Below are positions 31,478 to 40,348 of a stretch of 64,000 nt of DNA, piece after piece. The stretch is from Gemmatimonadota bacterium (GTDB lineage: Bacteria > Gemmatimonadota > Gemmatimonadetes > Gemmatimonadales > GWC2-71-9). Where the stretch lies: the NCBI GenBank assembly GCA_029863245.1, contig JAOTVV010000011.1, positions 32,446 through 96,445 of the forward strand, given 5' to 3'. Every line of letters begins with the position of its first letter. Position 1 is the first letter of the stretch. The position numbers were made by a program, and so were the translations under genes. The notes beneath the pieces were generated by a model. That model was not told the DNA's origin, made no database searches, and saw only the letters and a list, made by a program, of their open reading frames with translations.

Positions 31478-33604
31478 TCAGGAGCGGGAGCGGGATCGCC
31501 TTGGCTCCTCCTCGGGAGCGTCCGCCGGTTTCTCCAGCAGCGCCTTGCGCGACAGACGCATTTTCCCGCGGTCGTCGATCTCCAGAAGCTTCACCCGGAC
31601 CATGTCGCCCTTCTTGACGACGTCCTCCGTCTTCTGGGTGCGAGCGTGCTGCAACTCGGAAATGTGCAGCAGGCCCTCCCGCCCGGGGATGATCTCCACG
31701 AAGGCGCCGAAGGCCGTGGTGCTCTTGACCATGCCTTCGTACACCGCCCCGATCTCTGGCTCCTGCACGATCGCCTCGATCATCTGCCGCGCGCGTTCGC
31801 CGGCATCACCGTCGATCGAGGAGATCGTCACCATACCGGAGTCGTCAACGTTGATCTCGGCGCCAGTCTCCTCCTGGATACCGCGGATGATCTTGCCCTT
31901 GGGGCCGATGATGTCGCCAATCCGCTCGGGGTTGATCTGCACGGTGATGATCCGGGGAGCGTACTTCGACAGCTGCGATCGCGGCTCGGCGAGGGTCTGC
32001 GCCATCACGTCCAGAATGTGGAGCCGGGCTGTCCGTGCCTTGTGGAGCGCTTCGCGAATGATCGCGATCTCCAGGCCTTTGACCTTGATGTCCATTTGGA
32101 TCGCGGTCACGCCGTCCCGCGTGCCCGCGACCTTGAAGTCCATGTCACCGAGGTGGTCTTCAGTCCCGAGAATGTCGGTCAGGACCGCCACCCGATCACC
32201 CTCTTTGATCAGTCCCATCGCCACCCCGGCACAGGCCGCTTTCATCGGGACTCCCGCATCCATCAGCGTCAGCGACCCACCACATACGGTCGCCATCGAC
32301 GACGAGCCATTGGATTCGAGGACGTCGGAGACGATCCGGATCGTGTACGGGAACTCGTCGTACGGCGGCAAGAGCGCCTGCAAGGCCCGCTCGGCCAGAT
32401 TCCCGTGTCCAATCTCCCGCCGCGATACGCCACGCACCGGACGGACCTCCCCGACCGAAAACGACGGGAAGTTGTAGTGCAGCATGAAGCTCTTGGTGGT
32501 CTCCTGCGGCACGTCGATGTTGTCGATCCGCTGCTCGTCGGACACGGTTCCGAGCGTGGTGGTGACCAGCGCCTGGGTCTGGCCTCGGGTGAACAGCGCC
32601 GATCCGTGCGCCCGCGGCAATAGCCCCACGTCGCAAGAAATGGGTCGCACGGTGTCGAGCGCGCGGCCGTCGACGCGCTCTCCTCGGTCCAGCACCTGCC
32701 GGCGCATCGTGTCGGACTCGGTTTCGTCCAGCACCCGGCGAACCTCGGCGAGGTGCTCCGGGAAGTCGTCTTGGAGCTCGTCGACGATGTCGGCACGAAC
32801 CGACGCGAGTGCCTGCACCCGCTCTGTTTTCTCTTCAAGAATCAGCGCCTCGGACACGCGCGCCGCCGCACGATCCCGTACCCGCTCGGCCAAGCCGTCG
32901 GGCGCCTCGGGCAGGCTCCACTCGATCTTAGGCGTCCCGACCGCCTTGATGATCTCCTGCTGCATGGCGACCAGCTCGGCGATCCCGTGTTGAGCCGCCG
33001 ACAGCCCTTCGGCGATCTCGTCCTCCCCAAGCTCCAACGCTCCCCCTTCGACCATGGCGATCGAGGTGGCATTGCCCGAGACGACCATGTCGATATCGCT
33101 GTTCTCGAGCTGCTGGAAGGTGGGATTCAAGATCCACTGGCCGTCGACCCGCCCCACCCGCACACCGGCCACCGGTCCCTCCCACGGCACTCGCGAAATG
33201 GCCAGCGCCTGAGAGGCCGCCGTCAGTCCGATGACGTCCGCGTCGTTCTCCTGGTCGGCGGAGAGCACATAGACGTAGACTTGAACCTCGTTCTTGAATC
33301 CCTTCGGAAACAACGGCCGAATGGAGCGATCGATCAGCCGAGCGGCGAGGATCTCTTCCTCGCCCGGCCGACCCTCGCGCTTGAAGAAGCCACCGGGGAT
33401 CTTGCCGGCCGCATAGCTCTTTTCGCGATATTCAACGGTGAGGGGGAAGAAGGGAAGGTGTGATTGCTGATCGGAGACTGTTACGGCAGCGAGTACCAGC
33501 GTTTCGCCAAACTGCACCACTGCACTCCCAGCTGCCTGCTTTGCCAGTCGGCCAGTCTCGATGCTGAACCTTCGACCGGCGAATGACCGTTCAACGTGCT
33601 GCAC
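31478..33604 (-). CDS. pnp: Polyribonucleotide nucleotidyltransferase (PNPase)
   Basis: 708 residues from GTG 33604, preceded by AAGGA eight bases upstream; a further in-frame start at 33637 is less likely. Two RNase PH domains (GRLAKQAAGSAVVQFGET, then RTNGST-like GSSSMATVCGGSLTLMDAGVP), a KH domain with IGPKGK and a C-terminal S1 domain (YEGMVKSTTAFGAFVEI). It degrades RNA 3' to 5' with phosphate. The tail is basic and short (PRRSRSRS). Confidence 0.97.
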   Translation of the reverse strand: MQHVERSFAGRRFSIETGRLAKQAAGSAVVQFGETLVLAAVTVSDQQSHLPFFPLTVEYREKSYAAGKIPGGFFKREGRPGEEEILAARLIDRSIRPLFPKGFKNEVQVYVYVLSADQENDADVIGLTAASQALAISRVPWEGPVAGVRVGRVDGQWILNPTFQQLENSDIDMVVSGNATSIAMVEGGALELGEDEIAEGLSAAQHGIAELVAMQQEIIKAVGTPKIEWSLPEAPDGLAERVRDRAAARVSEALILEEKTERVQALASVRADIVDELQDDFPEHLAEVRRVLDETESDTMRRQVLDRGERVDGRALDTVRPISCDVGLLPRAHGSALFTRGQTQALVTTTLGTVSDEQRIDNIDVPQETTKSFMLHYNFPSFSVGEVRPVRGVSRREIGHGNLAERALQALLPPYDEFPYTIRIVSDVLESNGSSSMATVCGGSLTLMDAGVPMKAACAGVAMGLIKEGDRVAVLTDILGTEDHLGDMDFKVAGTRDGVTAIQMDIKVKGLEIAIIREALHKARTARLHILDVMAQTLAEPRSQLSKYAPRIITVQINPERIGDIIGPKGKIIRGIQEETGAEINVDDSGMVTISSIDGDAGERARQMIEAIVQEPEIGAVYEGMVKSTTAFGAFVEIIPGREGLLHISELQHARTQKTEDVVKKGDMVRVKLLEIDDRGKMRLSRKALLEKPADAPEEEPRRSRSRS

Positions 33605-33640
33605 GAGTTCTTTCCTTGTCGAGCACCCTGAATGCAATCA

Positions 33641-33668
33641 GGTGTCCGATGTGCTCAAATCGGACACC
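33641..33668 (-). promoter_or_regulatory. Ten-base-pair hairpin in the rpsO-pnp spacer
   Basis: A perfect inverted repeat, GGTGTCCGAT / ATCGGACACC, with an eight-base loop lies in the 83-base spacer, 37 bases before the pnp GTG. No U tract follows, so it is not an intrinsic terminator. In E. coli the pnp leader holds an RNase III-cut stem that mediates PNPase autoregulation; a similar role here is inferred from position. Confidence 0.6.
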
Positions 33669-33687
33669 CGTGGCCCGCACCGGAGGA

Positions 33688-33948
33688 TTAGTGTCGCAGA
33701 CCCAGCCCGTCGATGAGCGTCCGGTAGGTCTCGAGGTCGGCCCGCTTGAGGTAGTCGAGCAGACGACGGCGCCTACTCACCATCATCAACAGCCCCCGCC
33801 GCCCGTGGTGGTCTTTCTGATGCGTGCGAAAATGCTCTGTGAGCGTATTGATACGCTCCGTGAGCACCGCAATCTGGACCCGGGCCGATCCCGTGTCCCT
33901 GTCGTGCATGGCGTATTTCTGCGCAACCGCTTGCTTATCAACCAGCAT
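33688..33948 (-). CDS. rpsO: 30S ribosomal protein S15
   Basis: 86 residues, close to the usual 89. It contains the S15 signature [40 protein letters not shown] in pieces typical of the family and binds the 16S rRNA central domain. A GGAGG lies ahead of the ATG. It is followed by pnp, the conserved rpsO-pnp order. Confidence 0.97.
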   Translation of the reverse strand: MLVDKQAVAQKYAMHDRDTGSARVQIAVLTERINTLTEHFRTHQKDHHGRRGLLMMVSRRRRLLDYLKRADLETYRTLIDGLGLRH

Positions 33949-34076
33949 GAGACCTATATCCTCCGCACAGCGGGCAACTCTCTTCTCTTATGCCCAAAAA
34001 ATATGACAACCATGAAGTCTAGCTGTCCTCGACGCGACTGTAAACCCCAGGAACTCCCCTGCTGAGCCCCCACGAG

Positions 34077-34913
34077 ATGGTGGGCCGAGAGCTGGGGCCC
34101 TACACCATCGACCGACTGGTCGGGCACGGGGCACTTGCCTGGGTCTTTGCGGCCCATCGGTTGGCCACGGGCGATCCCCTGGCCCTGAAGGTCCTCAAGC
34201 CGGCCTACGCGGGCGACCGCCAGGTCGCGGACCGGTTCCAGACCGACGCCCGGGCGGCGAGCCGCCTCCAACACCCCAACCTCGTCGCCATCCTCGATGT
34301 GGGTCGAAACGGCAGGTACACCTACTTCGCGATGCCCTTGTATCGAGAGTCTCTAGCGTCACGTCTCGCGACGGCTGGGGAGCTCGACGAGCGCACCGCC
34401 ATCCGCATCGCCCGTGACGTCGCGGACGGCCTCGCCTTCGCCCACGACGCGGGCCTGGTCCACCGGGACATCAAACCGGCCAACATCCTCCTTGCACCCG
34501 ACGGCGCGGGCATCGTTGCCGACCTCGGGATCGGTCACGCGGCCTCCGACTACGTCAGCGGGACAGGGGAGGACATGACCGTCGGCACTCCCCAGTACAT
34601 CTCACCGGAGCAAGCCCAAGGGCGGCGCCTCGACGGCCGCAGTGACCTGTACGCCCTCGGGATGTCCCTGTATCGGGCCACGACCGGCGAGTTGCCTTTC
34701 GCAGCGATCGATTGGTACGAGTTGGCCCGGATGCACGTCGAGGCATCGCCCGCCCCACCGCGTACCAAACGGGCGACCCTGTCGGCCCCGTTCGACCGGA
34801 TGGTCATGCGCTGCCTGGCCAAGCATCCTGACGACCGGTACCGGTCGGCCGCGGACCTGCGTGAGGCCTTGGACAGGTTGGGCCGAGACGGACCGGAGTC
34901 GGCAACCAGATAG
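34077..34913 (+). CDS. Soluble Hanks-type serine/threonine protein kinase
   Basis: 278 residues, a bare kinase domain without a transmembrane segment or PASTA/sensor domain. Glycine-rich loop GHGALAWVF (16-24), Lys38 in LALKVLK, catalytic HRDIKPAN, DLG in place of DFG, activation-segment SPEQA, and the late DDRYRSAADL motif. All catalytic residues appear present, so activity is likely. The 113-base spacer shared with the divergent rpsO is relatively AT-rich. It converges with rseP. Confidence 0.92.
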   Translation: MVGRELGPYTIDRLVGHGALAWVFAAHRLATGDPLALKVLKPAYAGDRQVADRFQTDARAASRLQHPNLVAILDVGRNGRYTYFAMPLYRESLASRLATAGELDERTAIRIARDVADGLAFAHDAGLVHRDIKPANILLAPDGAGIVADLGIGHAASDYVSGTGEDMTVGTPQYISPEQAQGRRLDGRSDLYALGMSLYRATTGELPFAAIDWYELARMHVEASPAPPRTKRATLSAPFDRMVMRCLAKHPDDRYRSAADLREALDRLGRDGPESATR

Positions 34914-34936
34914 GGAGCACTCTGCGGCGGCGCCGC

Positions 34937-36331
34937 CTACCCCCCGAAGATCCTGAGGATGTCGTTGGTGAACACATAGATCATGAGACCAAAGAGCAAG
35001 AACATCCCGAGCTGAATGAGTCGCATCCTCGCCGTGAGCGAGAGCGGACGGCCCCGCACACCTTCCACGGCCAGAAACACCAGGTGGCCACCGTCCAGCA
35101 CCGGAATAGGCAGCAGATTGAGGATGGCGAGATTGACCGACAGGAGCGCCATGAACTCGAGCAACGCCGCCAGACTGACCCGGGCGAGCTCCCCGGAGAG
35201 CTGACCGATGAAGATGGGTCCGCCGATTTCGCGGGGTGAGACGTCGCGGGTCACGAACCCCTTGAGCGTCACGTAGACCAACTCTCCCGCGACCACGGTC
35301 TGGCGCCAGCCTTCGGCCATTGCCCCAAAAAGACCGTATCTAATGCGCAGGTAGTCGATCAGCGGATCGACGCCAATCCGTCCGACGTTGAGCGTCTCGC
35401 CGGTAGCGGGATTCGTCAGCTCCACGGCCTCCGGCACTACTGCGAGCTGCACGAGCGCGTCGTCACGCTGCACGACGAGTTCGAGGGTATCATCCGGGTG
35501 CGCGTCGACCACGCGAAACAGGTCGTAGAATGCCGCAATGGTGTCGCCCTCGATCGACACGAACCGGTCACCGACCTCGAGACCGGCTTGGGCGGCCGCC
35601 CCCCCGGCCCGCACCGCTCCGACGACGGGCTCCCACTCCCAGTAGATAGCGGTAAGCACCGCTCGGCGTTCCTCGGTGTCGATCCCGCGGATGGGCACGA
35701 TCACCGGCTCCACGTCGCCGGCGAAGTCGAGGCGAAGCCGGTCGGATGCCGGATCGGCGATGGCTCGGTACACGGCGTCCCATGAGCGCATGCTGTCGCC
35801 GTTGATCCGGACGATCTGCGTCCCACGGGGGATGTCGGCCAGATGCTTCGCAGCAGCTGGCAAGAAGTCCGCGTTCACATGCGCCACGGTCGTTGTGGGA
35901 TCCTCGGTCCGGCCGTAGATGCCGGCGACGCCGGCATACACCACCCAGGCGAAGAGCGCATTCATGAACACGCCCGCCGAAATCACCATCACCCGTGCCC
36001 ACAACGGCTTGCTCTCGAAGAGCTGCTCCGGCGGAAAGGACTCGGGCGTCTCACCGCCCTCGAGGCCCCCCATGACCTCCTGCTCTTCCCGGCTCGCCAT
36101 CTTCACGTACCCGCCGAGCGGGAACCACGCGACGACGTACTCCGTCTCGCCACGGCGAAAGCGCAGCGGTGTCGCCGGCCCAAAGCCGATCGAGAATCGG
36201 GGCACGCCGATCCCCACGGCCTTCGCCGCGAGGAAATGCCCGAGCTCGTGCACGAAGATGAGCACGCCAAGCACAAAGACGAACGCGGCTATCGTGACGA
36301 GCACAGCAATTCCCCCCGTTGTCGCGCCCAC
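34937..36331 (-). CDS. rseP: Site-2 intramembrane metalloprotease RseP
   Basis: 464 residues; GTG 36304 would be a shorter alternative start. Zinc motif HELGH at 28-32 within the first transmembrane segment, the second-ligand LLPIPVLDGGHL near the C-terminus, and two PDZ-like stretches between (about 130-200 and 225-300). It cleaves membrane-embedded anti-sigma factors and remnant signal peptides. It overlaps the dxr 3' end and closes the long minus-strand array. Confidence 0.95.
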   Translation of the reverse strand: MGATTGGIAVLVTIAAFVFVLGVLIFVHELGHFLAAKAVGIGVPRFSIGFGPATPLRFRRGETEYVVAWFPLGGYVKMASREEQEVMGGLEGGETPESFPPEQLFESKPLWARVMVISAGVFMNALFAWVVYAGVAGIYGRTEDPTTTVAHVNADFLPAAAKHLADIPRGTQIVRINGDSMRSWDAVYRAIADPASDRLRLDFAGDVEPVIVPIRGIDTEERRAVLTAIYWEWEPVVGAVRAGGAAAQAGLEVGDRFVSIEGDTIAAFYDLFRVVDAHPDDTLELVVQRDDALVQLAVVPEAVELTNPATGETLNVGRIGVDPLIDYLRIRYGLFGAMAEGWRQTVVAGELVYVTLKGFVTRDVSPREIGGPIFIGQLSGELARVSLAALLEFMALLSVNLAILNLLPIPVLDGGHLVFLAVEGVRGRPLSLTARMRLIQLGMFLLFGLMIYVFTNDILRIFGG

Positions 36332-37431
36332 GCATCCGCCGCCAACACGGCCTCGACGTCGGTCGCGGGTTGCACGTCGTGACTCTCAAGCACGCCCTGC
36401 ATGATCTCCGAGATCGCCCGGAACGGAATCCTGCCGTCCAGGAAGGCCTGAACGGCCACCTCGTTACTCGCATTGTAGACGGCTGGGGCGGTCCCACCGG
36501 CCGTCCCAGCCGACACCCCCAGGGCGAACGCCGGGAAGTCGTCGCGGCGAACGGGCTCGAAGGTGAGCGTCCCCGCCGTGACCGGATCGAACCGGGGCGT
36601 CCCGTCGTCATCCAAGCGCTCGGGATGGGTCAGCGCATAGAGAATGGGCAGCTCCATGCTGGGAACACCAACCTGTGCGAGCACCGAACCATCAGTGAAC
36701 TCCACGAACCCATGCACGATGGATTGGGGATGGACAACGACATCGATCCGTCCGTACCCCAATTTGAAGAGATAGTGGGCCTCGATCACCTCAAGGGCCT
36801 TGTTGGCCAGGGTGGCGCTGTCCACCGTGATCTTCGGTCCCATGTCCCAGGTCGGATGTCGCAACGCCTCTTCCACCGTCGCGTCGTGGAGGCGATCCCG
36901 GGACCATTCCCGGAACGGCCCCCCGGACGCCGTGAGGATGAGACGCCGCACCTCGTCCACTGAGCGTCCGCTCAAGCACTGGAGCACGGCGCTGTGCTCG
37001 GAATCCACCGGAACGATCTCACCCCCACCGTCACGCGCGGCACGGGTCACCAGATCGCCGGCCATGACCAGCGACTCCTTGTTGGCAAGCGCCACCCGCT
37101 TGCCAGCGCGGAGGGCGGCGATGGTCGCGCGCAGGCCTGCCGCGCCCACGATCGCGTTGATCACGACGCTCACCTCGGGATGGGTGGCCGCCTCGATCAG
37201 GCACTCGGGTCCCGTACCGTACGCGACATCGCCAGTGTCCGGCCCCTCGTGCTCTCCCACCAAACACACGTATTGCGCTCCGCACTCCTTGGCCTGCTCG
37301 AGCAGCAAATCCCGGGAGCCGTAGGCCGTGAGAGCCTTCACGGAGAAGCGCTCCGGATGACGTCCGAGCACGCGAAGGGCGCTCCTTCCGATCGATCCGG
37401 TCGAGCCCAGGATCGCGACGCCCTGGCTCAC
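36289..37431 (-). CDS. dxr: 1-deoxy-D-xylulose 5-phosphate reductoisomerase
   Basis: 380 residues from GTG 37431, which overlaps the cdsA stop (GTGA). NADPH-binding ILGSTGSIGRSAL, LANKESLVMAG, metal-ligand block PVDSEHSAV, and LTASGGPFRE are all present. It commits DXP to the MEP isoprenoid pathway. The frame stays open upstream through cdsA, but that part is not family-like. Confidence 0.96.
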   Translation of the reverse strand: MSQGVAILGSTGSIGRSALRVLGRHPERFSVKALTAYGSRDLLLEQAKECGAQYVCLVGEHEGPDTGDVAYGTGPECLIEAATHPEVSVVINAIVGAAGLRATIAALRAGKRVALANKESLVMAGDLVTRAARDGGGEIVPVDSEHSAVLQCLSGRSVDEVRRLILTASGGPFREWSRDRLHDATVEEALRHPTWDMGPKITVDSATLANKALEVIEAHYLFKLGYGRIDVVVHPQSIVHGFVEFTDGSVLAQVGVPSMELPILYALTHPERLDDDGTPRFDPVTAGTLTFEPVRRDDFPAFALGVSAGTAGGTAPAVYNASNEVAVQAFLDGRIPFRAISEIMQGVLESHDVQPATDVEAVLAADAWARQRGELLCSSR

Positions 37432-38288
37432 GTGACGCCAAACAGGGTGAGGAGCACAGCCGTGGCCGGAAGCACCCAATAGAGGGAATCGAAGCGATCC
37501 AGCACCCCGCCGTGCCCGGGGAAGAACGTGCCGGAGTCCTTGACACCTGCCTCCCGCTTGAAGAGCGACTCCGCCATGTCGCCGCTCTGCCCCACGATCG
37601 AAAGCGCGAGCCCGAGCACGATCAGCTGCCAGTTCGGCACGTTGACTCCGACCGGTGACAGGACGAGCAGCCCGTACAGGGGCGCCAGCACGACTGCGCC
37701 GACCGCGCCCGAGACGGCACCGGACCATGTCTTGTTGGGGCTCAGGACGGGGGCCAGCTTGGGTCCTCCAAACCACTTGCCGCCGAACATGGCCAGTGAG
37801 TCACCGACCCACGTCACGACGAGGGGAAGAAACACGACGGCCGTTCCGGCCTCCCGCGACAGACCAGGCGCATGGCGGAGCAGCAGGATGAATGCGGGTA
37901 GACCGCCGGCATATAGCGCGGCAAAGACGGTGAGCGCCACCGAGGCCAGCGGTCGCTCGTCGGGGCGGCGGGACGAGGCCGCCAGTCCCACAGCGAGGAT
38001 GACCCACGAGACCGCGCCGAACAGCACGGCCATCGGGCCGACGCGGGCGCCACCGACCGACATCGTCGCGAGCGCGACGAGGGGGATCAGTCCGGCGCCG
38101 AGTGCGCCAACCACGGTCAGTGGCTGCACGCCGGTACGTCTGCCCAACCGGTAGAACTCCTGCGCCCCGACCACGCCGAACACCGCAAGCAGAGCAGCGA
38201 GCACCCACCCGCCCAAGTAGACGACGCCCGCGGCCGCGGGAATTCCGACGGCAGCGACAGCCAAACGGCGGCTCAGGTTACTGGACAT
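37428..38288 (-). CDS. cdsA: Phosphatidate cytidylyltransferase
   Basis: 286 residues, about eight transmembrane segments. The CDS family signature is seen near the C-terminus as SLAMFGGKWFGGPKLAPVLSPNKT followed by SGDMAESLFKREAGVKDSG. It makes CDP-diacylglycerol, the substrate for PssA encoded at 6317. uppS, which commonly sits directly before cdsA, is not between frr and cdsA here. Confidence 0.95.
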   Translation of the reverse strand: MSSNLSRRLAVAAVGIPAAAGVVYLGGWVLAALLAVFGVVGAQEFYRLGRRTGVQPLTVVGALGAGLIPLVALATMSVGGARVGPMAVLFGAVSWVILAVGLAASSRRPDERPLASVALTVFAALYAGGLPAFILLLRHAPGLSREAGTAVVFLPLVVTWVGDSLAMFGGKWFGGPKLAPVLSPNKTWSGAVSGAVGAVVLAPLYGLLVLSPVGVNVPNWQLIVLGLALSIVGQSGDMAESLFKREAGVKDSGTFFPGHGGVLDRFDSLYWVLPATAVLLTLFGVT

Positions 38289-38342
38289 GGGGGATCGGCG
38301 GGTCGGACCGGTGGACGCATGCCGATCCGGAGGTCCGACGCG

Positions 38343-38897
38343 TCACACCTCCATGATCTCCGCTTCCTTTCCCTCGACGATCTCCTCGATCTGCTTCATG
38401 GCGTCGTCGTGGAGCTTCTGCACCTCAGCCTCGACGCGGTGCTTGTCGTCGTCCGACACATGCTCGACCTTTTTGATCTCGCTCCGGGCCTCTTCCCGCG
38501 CATGGCGCACGGCAATCCGACCCTCTTCGGCCAGCTTGTGGACGATCTTGACGAGCTCCTTGCGTCGCTCTTCGGTGAGCGGGGGGAGCGGGATCCGGAT
38601 GATGGTTCCGTCGTTGGAGGGATTGAGCCCCAAGTCCGCGGTGAGAATCGCCTTCTCGATCGCCCCCATCAGCGACTTGTCCCACGGCTGAACGGTCAGC
38701 AATCTCGGCTCCGGCGCCGCCACGGTTCCCACCTGATTGATCGGCATCTGCTGGCCGTAGGCGTCGACCCGGACCGTGTCGAGCAGGTTCGTGGTGGCAC
38801 GGCTGCTACGAATGGAGGCCAGCTCGCGCTGGGTACCCTCCACGGACCTGTGCATCTGCTGCTTGGCGGCTTTGGCAACTTCGGGAAGCGTGCTCAT
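38343..38897 (-). CDS. frr: Ribosome recycling factor
   Basis: 184 residues, the standard length; ATG 38897 overlaps the pyrH stop (ATGA). The conserved [19 protein letters not shown] and [27 protein letters not shown] blocks are present. It releases ribosomes after termination together with EF-G. Confidence 0.97.
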   Translation of the reverse strand: MSTLPEVAKAAKQQMHRSVEGTQRELASIRSSRATTNLLDTVRVDAYGQQMPINQVGTVAAPEPRLLTVQPWDKSLMGAIEKAILTADLGLNPSNDGTIIRIPLPPLTEERRKELVKIVHKLAEEGRIAVRHAREEARSEIKKVEHVSDDDKHRVEAEVQKLHDDAMKQIEEIVEGKEAEIMEV

Positions 38898-39607
38898 TGG
38901 ACAATGGTTCCTACGCGCTCGCCCCGAAGGACTCGGGTGATCGCGCCCTGATTGTTGACGTTCATGACGACAATCGGCAATCCGTTTTCCTGGCACAGCC
39001 CGAAGGCATTGGCGTCCATCACCCGGAGTCCTTCTACCAGTGCCTGCTGGTAGGTGAGCTCCGGGATGAATGTAGCGTCCGATACCGTCTTCGGATCGGC
39101 CGTGTAGACGCCGTCCACACTGGTGGCCTTGATGAGCACGTCCGCTTCGATCTCCAGCGCACGGAGAACCGCCGCCGTATCGGTGGAGAAATACGGATTC
39201 CCCGTGCCACCCGCGAACAGCACCACGCGGCCCTTCTCGAGGTGTCGCAGCGCCCGCCGTCGAATGTACGGCTCGGCGAGCTCCTCCATGCGAATGGCCG
39301 TCATGACCCGCGTCTGGACGTCCTTTCGCTCGAGGATATCCTGGATGGCGAGGGCGTTGATGACCGTGGCGAGCATGCCCATGTAGTCCGCGGATACGCG
39401 ATCCATGCCTTGCTGACTCGCCACCGTACCGCGGATGATGTTGCCCCCACCGATCACCAGGCCCAGAGCGATACCAAGGTCCGCGACGGACTTGACCTCA
39501 TCGGTCAGGCGGTCCACCACGGCGAAATCGATCCCGGATCCTCGTTCCCCGGCGAGCGCCTCGCCGGAGATCTTGAGGAGTGCCCGCCGGTAGGCGAGCT
39601 TGGCCAC
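38894..39607 (-). CDS. pyrH: Uridylate kinase
   Basis: 237 residues. Amino-acid-kinase fold with [20 protein letters not shown] and [19 protein letters not shown]. It phosphorylates UMP to UDP and is typically activated by GTP and inhibited by UTP. It lies three bases after tsf in the conserved rpsB-tsf-pyrH-frr order. Confidence 0.97.
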   Translation of the reverse strand: MAKLAYRRALLKISGEALAGERGSGIDFAVVDRLTDEVKSVADLGIALGLVIGGGNIIRGTVASQQGMDRVSADYMGMLATVINALAIQDILERKDVQTRVMTAIRMEELAEPYIRRRALRHLEKGRVVLFAGGTGNPYFSTDTAAVLRALEIEADVLIKATSVDGVYTADPKTVSDATFIPELTYQQALVEGLRVMDANAFGLCQENGLPIVVMNVNNQGAITRVLRGERVGTIVQ

Positions 39608-39610
39608 GCG

Positions 39611-40207
39611 CTATGCCCCCAGCTCGAAGCGGGTGAAGCGCCGGACGATCACCTTCTCCCCGACCTTTCCCGAGACTTCCGAGACCAGGTCACCAACGGT
39701 CTTGGCGTCGTCCTTTACGAAGGCCTGATCCATCAACACGTGCTCCTGCAGAAACTTCTTGACCTTGCCTTCCACGATCTTCGCCCGAACCTGCTCCGGT
39801 TTCCCCGACTCCGCAACCTGCGCTTCGTAGATCGCCCGCTCGCGGTCGAGGATATCCCGTGGGACGTCGTCACTCGTCACGGCCAGCGGTTTGGCCGAGG
39901 CGACGTGCAAAGCCAGGTCCTTGGCGAGCGTCTGGAAATCGTCGGTCCGTGCCACGAAGTCAGTTTCGCAGTTGAGCTCCACGAGAACGGCCACCCTGCC
40001 GTTGAAATGGACGTAGTGACCGATAATGCCTTCGGTGGCAGCCCGGTCCGCCCGCCTTCCGGCCTTGGCAATCCCCTTCTTGCGCAGCAGGTCCACCGCC
40101 TTCTCGAGGTCACCGCCGGTCTCCTCGAGCGCCTTCTTGCAGTCCATCATGCCGGCACCCGTCCGAGACCGGAGCGCACCGACTTCTTTTGCCGTGATCG
40201 TAGCCAT
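39611..40207 (-). CDS. tsf: Elongation factor Ts
   Basis: 198 residues from ATG 40207 (an ATG two codons earlier is also possible). The UBA-like N-domain has LRSRTGAGMMDCKKALEE, and the core begins HFNGRVAVLVELNCETDFVART. It is short, lacking much of the second core repeat of the E. coli protein, a form found in thermophiles, chloroplast-like and several other bacterial lineages. It exchanges nucleotide on EF-Tu. Confidence 0.95.
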   Translation of the reverse strand: MATITAKEVGALRSRTGAGMMDCKKALEETGGDLEKAVDLLRKKGIAKAGRRADRAATEGIIGHYVHFNGRVAVLVELNCETDFVARTDDFQTLAKDLALHVASAKPLAVTSDDVPRDILDRERAIYEAQVAESGKPEQVRAKIVEGKVKKFLQEHVLMDQAFVKDDAKTVGDLVSEVSGKVGEKVIVRRFTRFELGA

Positions 40208-40238
40208 CGTCATCGTCCTGTCGTTCCCGATACCCTGC

Positions 40239-40261
40239 GCGGTGTCGCTTCTCGACACCGC
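40239..40261 (-). promoter_or_regulatory. Hairpin 2 in the rpsB-tsf spacer
   Basis: Nine-base perfect arms GCGGTGTCG and CGACACCGC with a five-base loop, about 30 bases before the tsf ATG. There is no U tract. Confidence 0.5.
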
Positions 40262-40274
40262 CTCGTGATGTGCG

Positions 40275-40316
40275 AACCGCCGCCTCGCGCCAGCTTCGGC
40301 CCGATGGGCGGCGGTT
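40275..40316 (-). promoter_or_regulatory. Hairpin 1 in the rpsB-tsf spacer
   Basis: Ten-base perfect arms AACCGCCGCC and GGCGGCGGTT with a 22-base loop, 32 bases after the rpsB stop. With hairpin 2 it fills most of the 141-base spacer. It may stabilise the rpsB message or limit read-through to tsf. Confidence 0.5.
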
Positions 40317-40348
40317 TCGAATGTCCGCATCGAGCGAGGTGCGGCGTG

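Noticed and set aside
34926..34937. GGCGGCGCCGCC palindrome as a bidirectional terminator between the kinase and rseP
   Set aside because: No U tract on either side and no room for a loop; kept only as a GC-rich coincidence.
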